Counted from the first letter of the stretch, positions 50,819 to 59,001 are shown. The stretch: DNA of 60,379 nt from Candidatus Zambryskibacteria bacterium RIFCSPLOWO2_01_FULL_39_39 (GCA_001823925.1 MHWB01000009.1:89086-149464), one strand, 5' to 3'. Notes: generated by a model not told the origin, from the sequence alone. Program-made: numbers and translations.

Positions 50819-52747
50819 CTAACTAGCGGTGTCTGTACAGCTTAGAGGCTTTTCGAGCCACTCTGCCGATTGGACCACTGGCAACTGAAGTGCACGTTCC
50901 CGATCGAGATCGAGCGAGCCAAGATGCACTGATTGCGGTGCCTGGACCCACTTGAAAATCGAGATTCGGAAAAGATACATAAAGCGGTCGACCCACTCCG
51001 TAAGCTCCTTCTCTGCGTATTCTGGGAACATGTAGTGGAGAACATACGAGACTTCCTCTGGTGCCATCTTCTCTCCGGCAAACAACGCATAGCATGCGTC
51101 GAGTACCGGAAATGGCATAAGGTCGCGCTCGTCAGCCTGATTTTCCGCAAGTTCCGCCGAAGCTGTACTTGCAATTAATCGATCGAGCGGATCCAAATTG
51201 AATACCGTTCGATTGAGATATTTAATGAGCTCGATAACCACTGTCTTCGGAAGATTTCCGGACAGTGAATATGCTCCCATCATATCTCCGCCAATCGTCG
51301 TGTAGCCTACCGCCTTCTCCGACATGTTGCTCGTCTGGAGCCACATACCGCGATTTGCATTTGACCAATCCCACATCCGTTTTCCACGAATGCGAGCCTG
51401 GATGTTTTGCATACCAACCTTAGTGATCTTTTCACCAGGAGCAAGCATTTTTTCCACATCCTTAACAGCCTGCTCAAATTCGTCTTCAATGGACAGCTCG
51501 GCAAAACTTACACCGAGTGTCTCACAGAGATCATATCCGATTTCTCTGCTTTCCGAAGAGTTGAATCGAGTTGGCATCGAGAAGCACCGGATAAAATCCG
51601 AAAGCTCCCTTCCGCTTTTCTCGAGTTTCTTCGTCGCGTAGAGGTGAGCGATGAGGAGCGTAAGTGCCGAATCTTTACCGCCAGACATGGCGATGCCGAT
51701 CCGATCAAACGCTCCCGTTTTACGAAAGTATCCATCAAGTCCTGTGAGCATCGCTTGTACCAAATCAGAGAAATATTCTTCCTGAGGATTTGGACTGGTC
51801 GTTGCGGCGGGAATAAAGAAATTTTTCGTAGCTGGAACCGGGTATGGATAATCAGAATTACCCAGTCGGACTTTAATATCCGTATGAATTACAACTGTTG
51901 GTTCTTCGTCTCGCAAGAATCTCTCGCGATCCGAACGCCAAGTTGTATTTTCTCGCCGTTGTCGCGATGTGCGATCGAGATCAACAACTTTAGTGGAAAA
52001 TCCTTCATCCCAGCGCCGAGCTTCAAGAAGCATACGGCCACATTGATTTATAAACCCTCCACCATCAAACGCCAATCCATCGTTTCCACCGAATTGATTT
52101 ACATAGACGACTGTCGCGACATTGTCTGCCGCTCGGGTCGAAATGAGTTCGCGTCGTGTTCCTAAAACGCCCGCACGATACGGTGAGGCAGAGATATTAA
52201 TAATCGTTTCTGCCCCGCTATATGATCGTCGTCGCATTGGTCCGTCAGGTGACCAGATGTCCTCGCAGACTTCAATCGCCATTTTCCCGAATGGGAATTG
52301 GAAGATGAGATCTCCAAAAGGAACATCATTCACACTACTGACAAACCCAGGAATTCCTGCCGAGTATGTACGCTTCTCGTAGAAGACGCCATAAGTTGGA
52401 AGTTTCTCTTTGGGGACGAGTCCGATGATATGACCTTGGCAAACCACGGCCGCAACATTGTATGCGTTCGATTCGTACTCCACAGCGAGACCTACAACGA
52501 AAACCGTATTGAGTCGCCATGTCGCTTCTGTGAACCGGACGAGACCTTCCCATTGACCCTCGATAAACTTTCCCCATAACACCAAATCCTCGACTGGATA
52601 GCCGGAAATTGACTGTTCGGGAAAACACACGATAGTGCAACCTTCTTTAGACATCTGCCCTGCAAGTTGCACCAAACGTTCAGTATTTGACCTGAATGCC
52701 CCAACGGTTGGGTCGGGATTTGCAAGACCAATCTTGATGAGATTCAT
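50819..52747 (-). CDS. nadE: Glutamine-dependent NAD+ synthetase
   Basis: A 642-aa two-domain enzyme. Residues 1 to about 270 are a nitrilase-fold glutaminase with the triad Glu44 (VCFPEQSISGY), Lys113 (VPKEKLPTYG) and Cys161 (AIEVCEDIWSPDG). Residues about 310-642 are the synthetase: IGIAMSGGKDSALTLLIAHL is the ATP pyrophosphatase loop, TSNMSEKAVGYTTIGGDMMG and NLDPLDRLIA follow, as in NadE. It converts NaAD to NAD+ using glutamine. It starts three bases after the prs stop with GGGTAAGG in front, so both are made from one message. Confidence 0.93.
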   Translation of the reverse strand: MNLIKIGLANPDPTVGAFRSNTERLVQLAGQMSKEGCTIVCFPEQSISGYPVEDLVLWGKFIEGQWEGLVRFTEATWRLNTVFVVGLAVEYESNAYNVAAVVCQGHIIGLVPKEKLPTYGVFYEKRTYSAGIPGFVSSVNDVPFGDLIFQFPFGKMAIEVCEDIWSPDGPMRRRSYSGAETIINISASPYRAGVLGTRRELISTRAADNVATVVYVNQFGGNDGLAFDGGGFINQCGRMLLEARRWDEGFSTKVVDLDRTSRQRRENTTWRSDRERFLRDEEPTVVIHTDIKVRLGNSDYPYPVPATKNFFIPAATTSPNPQEEYFSDLVQAMLTGLDGYFRKTGAFDRIGIAMSGGKDSALTLLIAHLYATKKLEKSGRELSDFIRCFSMPTRFNSSESREIGYDLCETLGVSFAELSIEDEFEQAVKDVEKMLAPGEKITKVGMQNIQARIRGKRMWDWSNANRGMWLQTSNMSEKAVGYTTIGGDMMGAYSLSGNLPKTVVIELIKYLNRTVFNLDPLDRLIASTASAELAENQADERDLMPFPVLDACYALFAGEKMAPEEVSYVLHYMFPEYAEKELTEWVDRFMYLFRISIFKWVQAPQSVHLGSLDLDRERALQLPVVQSAEWLEKPLSCTDTAS

Positions 52748-52750
52748 ACC

Positions 52751-53713
52751 TTACCCTTTCTCTTCTGTAAGTTTTTTTATTGCGTCGACAAAAAGATGCG
52801 AAACATCCTTCACGACGAATTTTGAGAATTGTGACGAACGAACAACACGCTGATGATTACTCATCGGGTGAGAATTCGTGATGATAACCTTCTGAATTTT
52901 TGAATATTCCAGAAGTTCAATCGCTTTGTCGTCATTGAACGCTCCATGACTTGCCACAAGGTAAATTGCAAGAGCCCCCTTTTCGAGGTAAGCATTTGCG
53001 GCGTCTACTGCAGTCTTCGCACTCCGGAGCATATCGTCATAAATAATGACATTCTTTCCGTTCACATCGCCGATGACATCGTGGATTTTTGTCTCCTCGA
53101 AATCACGAGATTTGCGTACGAGCGCAATGGAAGTGCCAAACTTTTTTGCAAAAGTCTCAACCCAGAGCGGACGCCCCAGATCAGCCGATGCAAATATAAA
53201 GTCGGACAAATTGAGCTTTTTCACAGCTTCGGTCAAAACTGATTCTGCATAGAGCTCGAACCGTAAGCACTCGCCTTCAAAGTAGTGGACGAGGCCTGAG
53301 GTATGTAAGTCGAGCATGAGAAAGCAATTGCGAACATCGCCGTGCGGAAGCTGAGACAGCATCCGCGCATTGATTTTCGCCGTTACAATCTCACCGGGTC
53401 TCACAGCCCGTTCCATCGTTGAATATCCGAAGAATGGTAAACAGAAGATGATCCGGTGCGCGCCGTATTTAGCGGCAGCGGTTCCAACACGGCAAATTTC
53501 GGTAAAGTCTTCGTCAGTGTGAGTACTTCCCACGATGACTACGTCTCTGCCGAAGAATTCCATACGTTCTCCCATATCAATTCTCAGGTATTTCTCTCCG
53601 CCACCGAAAGTTTTACGAATTAGCGGCCATTGGTCAAGATCGTAAAGTTTTTTGCCGACAAGGTCAGCAAAATAGTCCGACGATGGAGTCGAAAGAATAA
53701 TCGGTTGTCTCAT
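52751..53713 (-). CDS. prs: Ribose-phosphate pyrophosphokinase (PRPP synthetase)
   Basis: About 320 aa from the ATG at 53713 (AGAGGAG in front; the longer reading adds 20 unlikely residues). GYSTMERAVRPGEIVTAK stands where the flexible loop YARQDRK of class I enzymes is found. LDLHTSGLVHYFEG gives the metal site, SADLGRPLW the ATP/ribose region and VIIYDDMLRSAKTA the PRPP motif, in which the usual DxxxTGG-like end is changed. The sequence is therefore a divergent Prs. It makes PRPP, a co-substrate of PncB, and heads the message with nadE. Confidence 0.85.
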   Translation of the reverse strand: MRQPIILSTPSSDYFADLVGKKLYDLDQWPLIRKTFGGGEKYLRIDMGERMEFFGRDVVIVGSTHTDEDFTEICRVGTAAAKYGAHRIIFCLPFFGYSTMERAVRPGEIVTAKINARMLSQLPHGDVRNCFLMLDLHTSGLVHYFEGECLRFELYAESVLTEAVKKLNLSDFIFASADLGRPLWVETFAKKFGTSIALVRKSRDFEETKIHDVIGDVNGKNVIIYDDMLRSAKTAVDAANAYLEKGALAIYLVASHGAFNDDKAIELLEYSKIQKVIITNSHPMSNHQRVVRSSQFSKFVVKDVSHLFVDAIKKLTEEKG

Positions 53714-53770
53714 GTAGAGTTCTCCTCTTCTAGTTTTTATTTCAAAGATCAATTCCAATTTCGAGCCACC

Positions 53771-53784
53771 CACAATAAATTGTG
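53771..53784. promoter_or_regulatory. Six-two-six palindrome in the prs leader
   Basis: CACAAT AA ATTGTG, an inverted repeat about 58 bases before the prs start codon, next to the terminator of pncB. It could be an operator for a regulator of the prs-nadE unit; no regulator gene is nearby. Confidence 0.35.
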
Positions 53785-53795
53785 AGGGGCTTGAA

Positions 53796-53829
53796 AAAGG
53801 AGGCGAGCAAAGCCGAAGCTAAGCTCGCC
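53796..53829 (-). terminator. Terminator after pncB
   Basis: GGCGAGC / GCTCGCC stem with a structured loop, followed on minus by TCCTTTTTC. It lies about 20 bases past the stop codon. Confidence 0.8.
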
Positions 53830-53848
53830 ATCCAGATATAAAAGATAC

Positions 53849-55096
53849 TTACGATTTGCATGCTTCAGCAAAAGTGTTGGTGTAGCCAACCATCTGCTTC
53901 ATGCGCTCGACTGCCACTCTTGGGCCAGTAGCCTTCGAGATGTTGTCCGAGAGTTTTGCCACTGGATGTCCGGCAGCCTCAACCGCTTTGACTACGATAG
54001 AAATTGATTTGAAGCCCAGATCATTTGTAAGATCTGTGCCCCAACCGAAGGTGTAGCGAATACGGCCATGAAGTCGTTCCGAGATTTCCTTCATCGTTTC
54101 TACTCGAAGACCATCAGCGAAGACGATCAATTTTTCTTTTGGATCGATCCCAGCATCCTGATATTCCTGAATCCGTTTTTCGGCGTATTTGAGCGGAATA
54201 CCAGAATCCTGTCGTGACCCTTTCCAGTTTCGAAACTGCTTCGGAGTCACAGCATTAGAGAAGAACCAGTCACTGCCAAACGTGTCTGGCAGAAAAATGG
54301 AGAGGCCCATTCCGTACTCTTCTTCCCAGTCCGCGAGGACTCGGTGTTGGGAGTAGGTTGGATTTTTCTCCGTATCTTCTTCGAAGTAGATGCCGCTGTA
54401 AACCATCGGCAGCTCATGGGCGTTCGTGCCGGTTGGCATGAGCCCGTACCTTTGAGCAAGCAGAACATTGGAAGTACCCTTGAATTGATCGGGGCATTCC
54501 TTAGCGAGTATTGAAACCACGTAATCCTGCCACTGCCGACTGAAACGTCGACGAGTGCCAAAATCAGAGAACGTGATGTTCGGATTTCTTCGTAGCTCCC
54601 GAATTTTTCTTCCGAGAGCAATCTTGCCGTCCGACTCCACCAACTCCCGTTCGAAGGGAGAGTATTTTTGCATCAGAGCGCGGTAGTAGAGTTCATTCAC
54701 GATCGACATAGCTAAGGTTTCCCAATAGGTCGCCTCCGCCCAATCGCCCGGAAAAGAAATCTTCAGTTGATCGCCGTCAATCTCGAGATTAAACTCCGGA
54801 AGAGCAAGGCCCTTCAAAAAGTTAATATAGTCGAGTTGAAACATGGGCTGTTCGTATTCATAAGTGCCCATGATGTAGTGAAGTTCTTGAGATGAGAATC
54901 GCAGAGTTCGGCAATGCTCGAGTTCTTCTCGAAGACGGCCGATACTCACGATTTCTGCAAGTGGAACTCTCGCAGTACGGTTGATGAAAGACAGAGTGAC
55001 CGGAACTTTTGGGTGCCGGTGAAAAATCATTTGCCCCATCGATAACTTGTAGAAATCGATGTCGAGTAAAGACTCGATAATCGGCTTGTCACACAT
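53849..55096 (-). CDS. pncB: Nicotinate phosphoribosyltransferase
   Basis: A 415-aa enzyme. DIDFYKLSMGQMIFHRHP is the family's start, FSDFGTRRRFSRQWQDYV the nicotinate/PRPP-binding region, and GTSNVLLAQRYGLMPTGTNA followed by HE supplies the His whose phosphorylation drives catalysis in PncB. FADGLRVETMKEIS and FGWGTDLTNDLG complete the phosphate end. The motif set is PncB, not nicotinamide phosphoribosyltransferase. Reaction: nicotinate plus PRPP plus ATP to NaMN. It has its own consensus promoter and Shine-Dalgarno AAAGGA, and its own terminator. Confidence 0.92.
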   Translation of the reverse strand: MCDKPIIESLLDIDFYKLSMGQMIFHRHPKVPVTLSFINRTARVPLAEIVSIGRLREELEHCRTLRFSSQELHYIMGTYEYEQPMFQLDYINFLKGLALPEFNLEIDGDQLKISFPGDWAEATYWETLAMSIVNELYYRALMQKYSPFERELVESDGKIALGRKIRELRRNPNITFSDFGTRRRFSRQWQDYVVSILAKECPDQFKGTSNVLLAQRYGLMPTGTNAHELPMVYSGIYFEEDTEKNPTYSQHRVLADWEEEYGMGLSIFLPDTFGSDWFFSNAVTPKQFRNWKGSRQDSGIPLKYAEKRIQEYQDAGIDPKEKLIVFADGLRVETMKEISERLHGRIRYTFGWGTDLTNDLGFKSISIVVKAVEAAGHPVAKLSDNISKATGPRVAVERMKQMVGYTNTFAEACKS

Positions 55097-55136
55097 CGTT
55101 TAAGCATCCTTTCTTTACAAGTTGCTTCCGCGTGTG

Positions 55137-55164
55137 ATTATATCATATTTATAAAAAATTGCAA
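55137..55164 (-). promoter_or_regulatory. Sigma-70-type promoter of pncB
   Basis: On minus, TTGCAA (55159-55164), a 16-base spacer and a perfect TATAAT (55137-55142), 41 bases before the ATG. Confidence 0.78.
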
Positions 55165-55180
55165 TATCTTTTTATAAAAT

Positions 55181-55212
55181 AAAAAAATAGCCGCAAGCAG
55201 AGCTCGCGACTA
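55181..55212 (-). terminator. Terminator after the Nudix gene
   Basis: TAGTCGCGAGC / GCTTGCGGCTA stem with loop TCT, followed on minus by TTTTTTT. It lies just past the stop at 55230. Confidence 0.9.
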
Positions 55213-55229
55213 CATAATTTGGGGTGGAT

Positions 55230-55958
55230 CTAAATTTTTCCAAACTTCTTTGCTGTCTTGTAAAGCATGAGGGCCGACAAAGCCTTGGCATCTGGCGTTT
55301 CCAAGGGCAGATCCTCAAGTGGTATCACCTTTAAAGTAATTTGCTCATTTTCAGCAACCAAGCCGGTGCACTTTCCCTGAAGATTTTGGATGTATTCATG
55401 GCTTACCGAAATCTTAAGAGCAAAAATCCGCAAAAATTCATCCGAACCTCCAATTGTTGGGAAGACCCCCCTGAACTTGTTGCCGTAAATTAAAGATGTA
55501 ATATCAACAAGATCTGTTCTTTTTATTTTGATTCCAGTTTCTTCCTCAAGTTCTCGTGTGGCACCCCCGACGAAGTCGTCTCCATCTTCCATTGTCCCTG
55601 CTGGAATTTCAGGGAAAGCAAAATAGCCACTTGGAAATCTTGGTTGCAGAGTGAGAATTGTATATTCCACCCCTTCGCATTCCAAAATAACGAGTATTGC
55701 CACTGATCCGCCGCGCATGAAAACGATTCCAGAAAATGGTTTGCCTTTAACATCTACCACCTCTGCCATGAACTTTATGAATTTGATTTGGTGTTTTACT
55801 CCGTGGTTCGCAAAATCAACAGACTGAAATTCTATTGACCGGACAATGAACCGGGGGTCTAGGTTAGCAACCCAGTCCCTAAATTGTCTTGAGTCGATGG
55901 CTAGCTCTTGATGCGATCCAGAGACTCGGACGGCTTTACCATGTATTTGGATTTGCAT
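55230..55958 (-). CDS. Nudix hydrolase, ADP-sugar-pyrophosphatase-like
   Basis: A 242-aa protein. The Nudix box is AGTMEDGDDFVGGATRELEE then ETGIKI, complete in REL-E-EE and with Asp in place of the first Glu (G-x5-D), as in plant ADP-sugar diphosphatase AtNUDX14. Residues 1 to about 80 form the N-terminal beta domain of this group, which gives it ADP-ribose or ADP-glucose-like specificity. No helix-turn-helix is present, so it is an enzyme and not an NrtR-type regulator. Together with prs it could recycle ADP-ribose to ribose-5-phosphate and PRPP; this is inferred. The promoter and Shine-Dalgarno (GGGGGAG) are clear. Confidence 0.85.
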   Translation of the reverse strand: MQIQIHGKAVRVSGSHQELAIDSRQFRDWVANLDPRFIVRSIEFQSVDFANHGVKHQIKFIKFMAEVVDVKGKPFSGIVFMRGGSVAILVILECEGVEYTILTLQPRFPSGYFAFPEIPAGTMEDGDDFVGGATRELEEETGIKIKRTDLVDITSLIYGNKFRGVFPTIGGSDEFLRIFALKISVSHEYIQNLQGKCTGLVAENEQITLKVIPLEDLPLETPDAKALSALMLYKTAKKFGKI

Positions 55959-55986
55959 GACAGTAATTCTCCCCCTTTCTATTTTA

Positions 55987-56015
55987 AGTATAACACAAAT
56001 ATTTTTATATCACAA
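55987..56015 (-). promoter_or_regulatory. Sigma-70-type promoter of the Nudix gene
   Basis: On minus, TTGTGA (56010-56015), 17-base spacer, TATACT (55987-55992), 28 bases before the ATG at 55958. Confidence 0.75.
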
Positions 56016-56018
56016 ATT

Positions 56019-56903
56019 TTATCTAAAATAATCAAAGAGAGCTTTGATACCAGAGAGATTCTCTTTCCACTCCACAGTATTATGGGTTGTAAGCTCTACT
56101 GTAATTGCTGGAATGTTTAGAGATGTGAGATAGCCTTCAGCGTCCCCCGTCACCTCGTAGCTATCAAAAGTCTTGATTGCTTTGTACCCTGAGGCTCTTG
56201 CATAAGTATTCATAATATCAAAAGTGACCGGGAGTATACCGTCTCTGCATTCCGAAGCATAGACTGCTCCTGCTTGACTGTGCCAGAAAACAGTAGCCAC
56301 TAGATTGGATTTGTTTTTCAAAACAAAATCACGGAGAGCTTTGGCCTCTGGCTCGGAGAAGGCCGTAGAACCGGCAGAGACCTTTTTACTTTTCCAAGTG
56401 CTTTCAGGTTTCCATTTACAATCAAAGTTGCGGTTGAGATCTACGTCGTTTGCATTAAATCTTGCTTTTTCAAGTACACTAGTTGTTTTAGAAATATTTG
56501 TAATATCATCAAAACCGAAGCGGCCTTCCTTCCCCAAGACTTTATAAATTCCATCTGGGTTTAATGACGGGATGACCGTCACTTTTATATTTGGAGGTAA
56601 AACGAGAGAGTTTGCCTTAAGATAATCCATAAATTTATACGAAAGGAGCACGCTATTCCATTCATAACCACCGTGCACGCCACCCACAAAAAGAAGATGC
56701 TTTTCTCCATTTCCGTAGGTGTAACTTTCTATCGCACGACCTTCTACAGAAGTGCCGATTACTTCTCGAATCTCTCTTTTGATTTCTTTGACGGCTGGAG
56801 GTGGTGGTTTCAATCTATTACTCACAAATAGAAATCCGCCAACACCAAGGAGCAAAACAAAAATTATTACAAGAGCAATTCTCCTTGGGGAGGACATGAG
56901 CAT
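56019..56903 (-). CDS. M14-family zinc carboxypeptidase-like protein, catalytically intact
   Basis: A 294-aa membrane-anchored protein (N-terminal helix about 8-27) with an M14 peptidase domain. His77 and Glu81 in VGGVHGGYEWN are the first zinc-ligand pair, with one more residue between them than the usual H-x-x-E. VDLNRNFDCKW has the substrate-binding Asn-Arg. His208 in VFWHSQAG is the third zinc ligand, and Glu270 in ITVELTTH the general base. The fold suits removal of a terminal residue from a peptide, perhaps a peptidoglycan stem peptide. The gene follows its paralogue with no gap (TAA-ATG). Confidence 0.8.
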   Translation of the reverse strand: MLMSSPRRIALVIIFVLLLGVGGFLFVSNRLKPPPPAVKEIKREIREVIGTSVEGRAIESYTYGNGEKHLLFVGGVHGGYEWNSVLLSYKFMDYLKANSLVLPPNIKVTVIPSLNPDGIYKVLGKEGRFGFDDITNISKTTSVLEKARFNANDVDLNRNFDCKWKPESTWKSKKVSAGSTAFSEPEAKALRDFVLKNKSNLVATVFWHSQAGAVYASECRDGILPVTFDIMNTYARASGYKAIKTFDSYEVTGDAEGYLTSLNIPAITVELTTHNTVEWKENLSGIKALFDYFR

Positions 56904-57806
56904 TTATTCAGCGTAATATTTGAGTAAAGCCAAGATACCTTTTTGATTTTTAGACCATTCTGTATCCGTATGGTTTGTAAGTAAGACGCTCACCGCCGGG
57001 ATATTGCTTTTGGCAAACCAGTTGACCATATCCCCTGTTATTTCATAGAAATTAAATTCGTTATAAGCTTTATACCCCGAAGCGTCTGCAAAGATTTTTG
57101 TGATTGCGCTAGTTTCGCTAGAGACTCCGTTGTGACAATTTGACGCAAATACCCCACCTGCCGAGCTGTACCAGACGACAATAGCCACTGGTTTATTTGT
57201 TTCTACATAATTTTTTATGGCCAAACTTTCCGGTTCAGAAAAAGCTTTGCTTCCGCCACTTACTGTTTTGTTTTGCCAAGTGGCAGAAGTTTGCCAATCA
57301 CAATCAAAATTGCGGTTAAGGTCTACATTGTTTGCATTGAATCTGCCAACTACGGTTGCGCTAGAGGCGGGCACACTAGAAGGAGTGAAGCGTCCAGAAG
57401 TCCCTACAACTTTATTTAAGCCGTCTGGGTTTAAAACCGGCAAAACGGTCACCTTTATATTAGCTGGGATGACGCTTGGATTTGCTTTTAAATAATCAAT
57501 CGCCTCAAAAGCTAAAAGTGAGGTATTCCATTCATAACCACCGTGTATGCCACCTATAAATAAAATTTCTTTGTTTCCAGTGCCGAAATGATAGGCGATG
57601 ACATCACGGCTCTCTGCTGATTTGCCGATAACAGTCTCTGGCTCATTTTGATTTGTGGTACTTGTGGCATTAAGGTTATTTTCTGCTCCCGTATTTATTT
57701 TGGAAGTATCCACCACTTCGCTGTTACTTGATAATTTTTTGCTAACAAAATAGATAGCCGCTCCAATAATAGCTAAGACTACAATCCATATAATAAAGTT
57801 TTTCAT
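56904..57806 (-). CDS. M14-like pseudo-peptidase, paralogue of the neighbour
   Basis: A 300-aa protein with N-terminal helix (about 4-22) and an M14 fold close to that at 56019-56903. His88 and Glu92 in IGGIHGGYEWN remain and the VDLNRNFDCDW site is kept. However Tyr213 (VWYSSAG) replaces the third zinc ligand His, and Leu275 (VSVLLTNH) replaces the catalytic Glu. It should not be able to bind zinc normally or cut peptides, so a binding or regulatory role is more likely. The two genes form one transcript in the order pseudo-enzyme, enzyme. Confidence 0.8.
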   Translation of the reverse strand: MKNFIIWIVVLAIIGAAIYFVSKKLSSNSEVVDTSKINTGAENNLNATSTTNQNEPETVIGKSAESRDVIAYHFGTGNKEILFIGGIHGGYEWNTSLLAFEAIDYLKANPSVIPANIKVTVLPVLNPDGLNKVVGTSGRFTPSSVPASSATVVGRFNANNVDLNRNFDCDWQTSATWQNKTVSGGSKAFSEPESLAIKNYVETNKPVAIVVWYSSAGGVFASNCHNGVSSETSAITKIFADASGYKAYNEFNFYEITGDMVNWFAKSNIPAVSVLLTNHTDTEWSKNQKGILALLKYYAE

Positions 57807-57839
57807 ATAATTTCATTATAGCATATTATACTTAAGAAA

Positions 57840-58316
57840 TCAGTATTCAACGTTGATTTGGAAAGATATAGAAGCATCGTGCTCTGGAAGGCCGGAAGGA
57901 TTGTCTTTCTTGAGTACAAGGGTTGCTTCTCCTATATAATTTTGTGGTACTTTTATATCTGCTTTAAACGGTACAAAATTTTCTGTCATCCAGTTAATCT
58001 CGTTTGTTTCAGGGTCAGGTTGCGCTTGGGCAATAGCTGTTGCAATCACTTTGCCATTTTTATCTACTACTTCTATTGGAAAAGATGCTTCAAAAAACCA
58101 AGTTCCTCTTGCCTCACCTATTACAGAAAATTCTTTACCCACTACGGCTCCGGGGAAAGGCAACTCTACTTTTATTAGATTGTCTGAAGAGTTGGTATAA
58201 GTTATTAGGGACGTTATAGGGGCTTCACTTTTTTCTGATCTAGAAAACGCAAGCCAAATTAAAGTACCGATTACTACGAGAATAATCACTATATAGAGAG
58301 TAAACCCTTTTTTCAT
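57840..58316 (-). CDS. Membrane-anchored Gmad2-domain protein
   Basis: A 158-aa protein with an N-terminal membrane helix (about 7-24). The rest is a Gmad2-type Ig-like domain: VELPFPGAVVGKEFSVIG, ARGTWFFEASFPIEVVD and INWMTENFVPFKADIKV are the family's core strands. Gmad2 domains occur in spore-germination-related and surface proteins and presumably bind other envelope parts. It lies upstream of the M14 pair on the same strand with a 33-base gap, so it may be co-transcribed with it. Confidence 0.8.
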   Translation of the reverse strand: MKKGFTLYIVIILVVIGTLIWLAFSRSEKSEAPITSLITYTNSSDNLIKVELPFPGAVVGKEFSVIGEARGTWFFEASFPIEVVDKNGKVIATAIAQAQPDPETNEINWMTENFVPFKADIKVPQNYIGEATLVLKKDNPSGLPEHDASISFQINVEY

Positions 58317-58350
58317 ACTACAATTTTAACATAAAAAATAAATTCATATA

Positions 58351-58386
58351 AAAAAGCCGCCCGAGGAGCGGATGGCTCTCAGGCGG
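58351..58386 (-). terminator. Terminator after the 161-aa gene
   Basis: CCGCCCGA / TCAGGCGG stem (one G-T pair), followed on minus by CTTTTTT. Confidence 0.8.
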
Positions 58387-58398
58387 TCTGGTGGTCGG

Positions 58399-58884
58399 CT
58401 AGTAGCTGTTATCACCAACCCACATGATCCAAAACACGAAACCCAGAAAGAAGCTAAGGATACTCCACATTGCGTATGATCCGTTACTTGGGTAGATCGA
58501 AATGCCGGGTGGAGAGGTAATGCTGTTCTGGTCGAGAAGAGTTTCCCTCAACTTCATTAGAATATTGGTTTTCTCTAGTTGTGGCGTATCCGGTTTGACC
58601 ACCCGAAGCTCCTTGAGAGAAGCTGTCAGGTTCTTGTACCAGAAGCCAATATCTTCATTTGGCGTGCGATACATAATGGATGTGAATCCAGATGTCATTC
58701 CATTTTGTTCGGCATATTTTGTAGCTACTTTAAGATTTTCAATAGCCAAATCGATGGTATTGGCGTCGGCCGCTCTTTTGAGATAACCCTCGCAGTTGCG
58801 ATCGAAATTGATTCCGGCAATGGTTCTCACTCCCACCCAGATAAGAAATGACGCTGTGAACAGAATAGCAAAAGCTAGTTTCAT
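58399..58884 (-). CDS. Hypothetical membrane protein, 161 aa
   Basis: A 161-aa protein with helices at about 4-22 and 137-158; the central part (about 30-130) is soluble and presumably faces the outside, with CEGYLKRAADANTIDLAIEN-type helices. No family is recognised. A consensus promoter and a strong AAAGGAG site precede it and a hairpin follows, so it is a separate and probably well-expressed gene. Confidence 0.7.
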   Translation of the reverse strand: MKLAFAILFTASFLIWVGVRTIAGINFDRNCEGYLKRAADANTIDLAIENLKVATKYAEQNGMTSGFTSIMYRTPNEDIGFWYKNLTASLKELRVVKPDTPQLEKTNILMKLRETLLDQNSITSPPGISIYPSNGSYAMWSILSFFLGFVFWIMWVGDNSY

Positions 58885-58944
58885 CCTCTTTCTCCTTTTT
58901 TGCGTATTATGCTCGCCAGCAATTTCAAAAGATCTTACTCTCTG

Positions 58945-58973
58945 GGTATAGCAGGTTCTAAGTTATATGTCAA
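58945..58973 (-). promoter_or_regulatory. Consensus sigma-70 promoter
   Basis: On minus, a perfect TTGACA (58968-58973), a 17-base spacer and TATACC (58945-58950), about 60 bases before the 161-aa gene. Confidence 0.85.
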
Positions 58974-59001
58974 CCGCAACGGCGCGAGATGTTTTATTTC
59001 T

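Noticed and set aside
51407-52165. A 252-codon plus-strand frame inside nadE
   Set aside because: Antisense to a two-domain enzyme with clear motifs; the translation is low in recognisable folds.
53849-55096. Nicotinamide phosphoribosyltransferase (NadV/NAMPT) as in phage NAD pathways
   Set aside because: The FGTRRRFSR and GTNAHE motifs are of the nicotinate enzyme, and a nicotinamidase is present to feed it.
55230-55958. NrtR-type regulator
   Set aside because: NrtR has a C-terminal winged helix after the Nudix domain; this protein ends without one and keeps an almost complete Nudix box.
45384-55958. Complete NAD-depleting defence system such as Thoeris or a TIR/Sir2 effector
   Set aside because: No TIR, Sir2 or other NADase domain was found; the genes make NAD+ rather than consume it.
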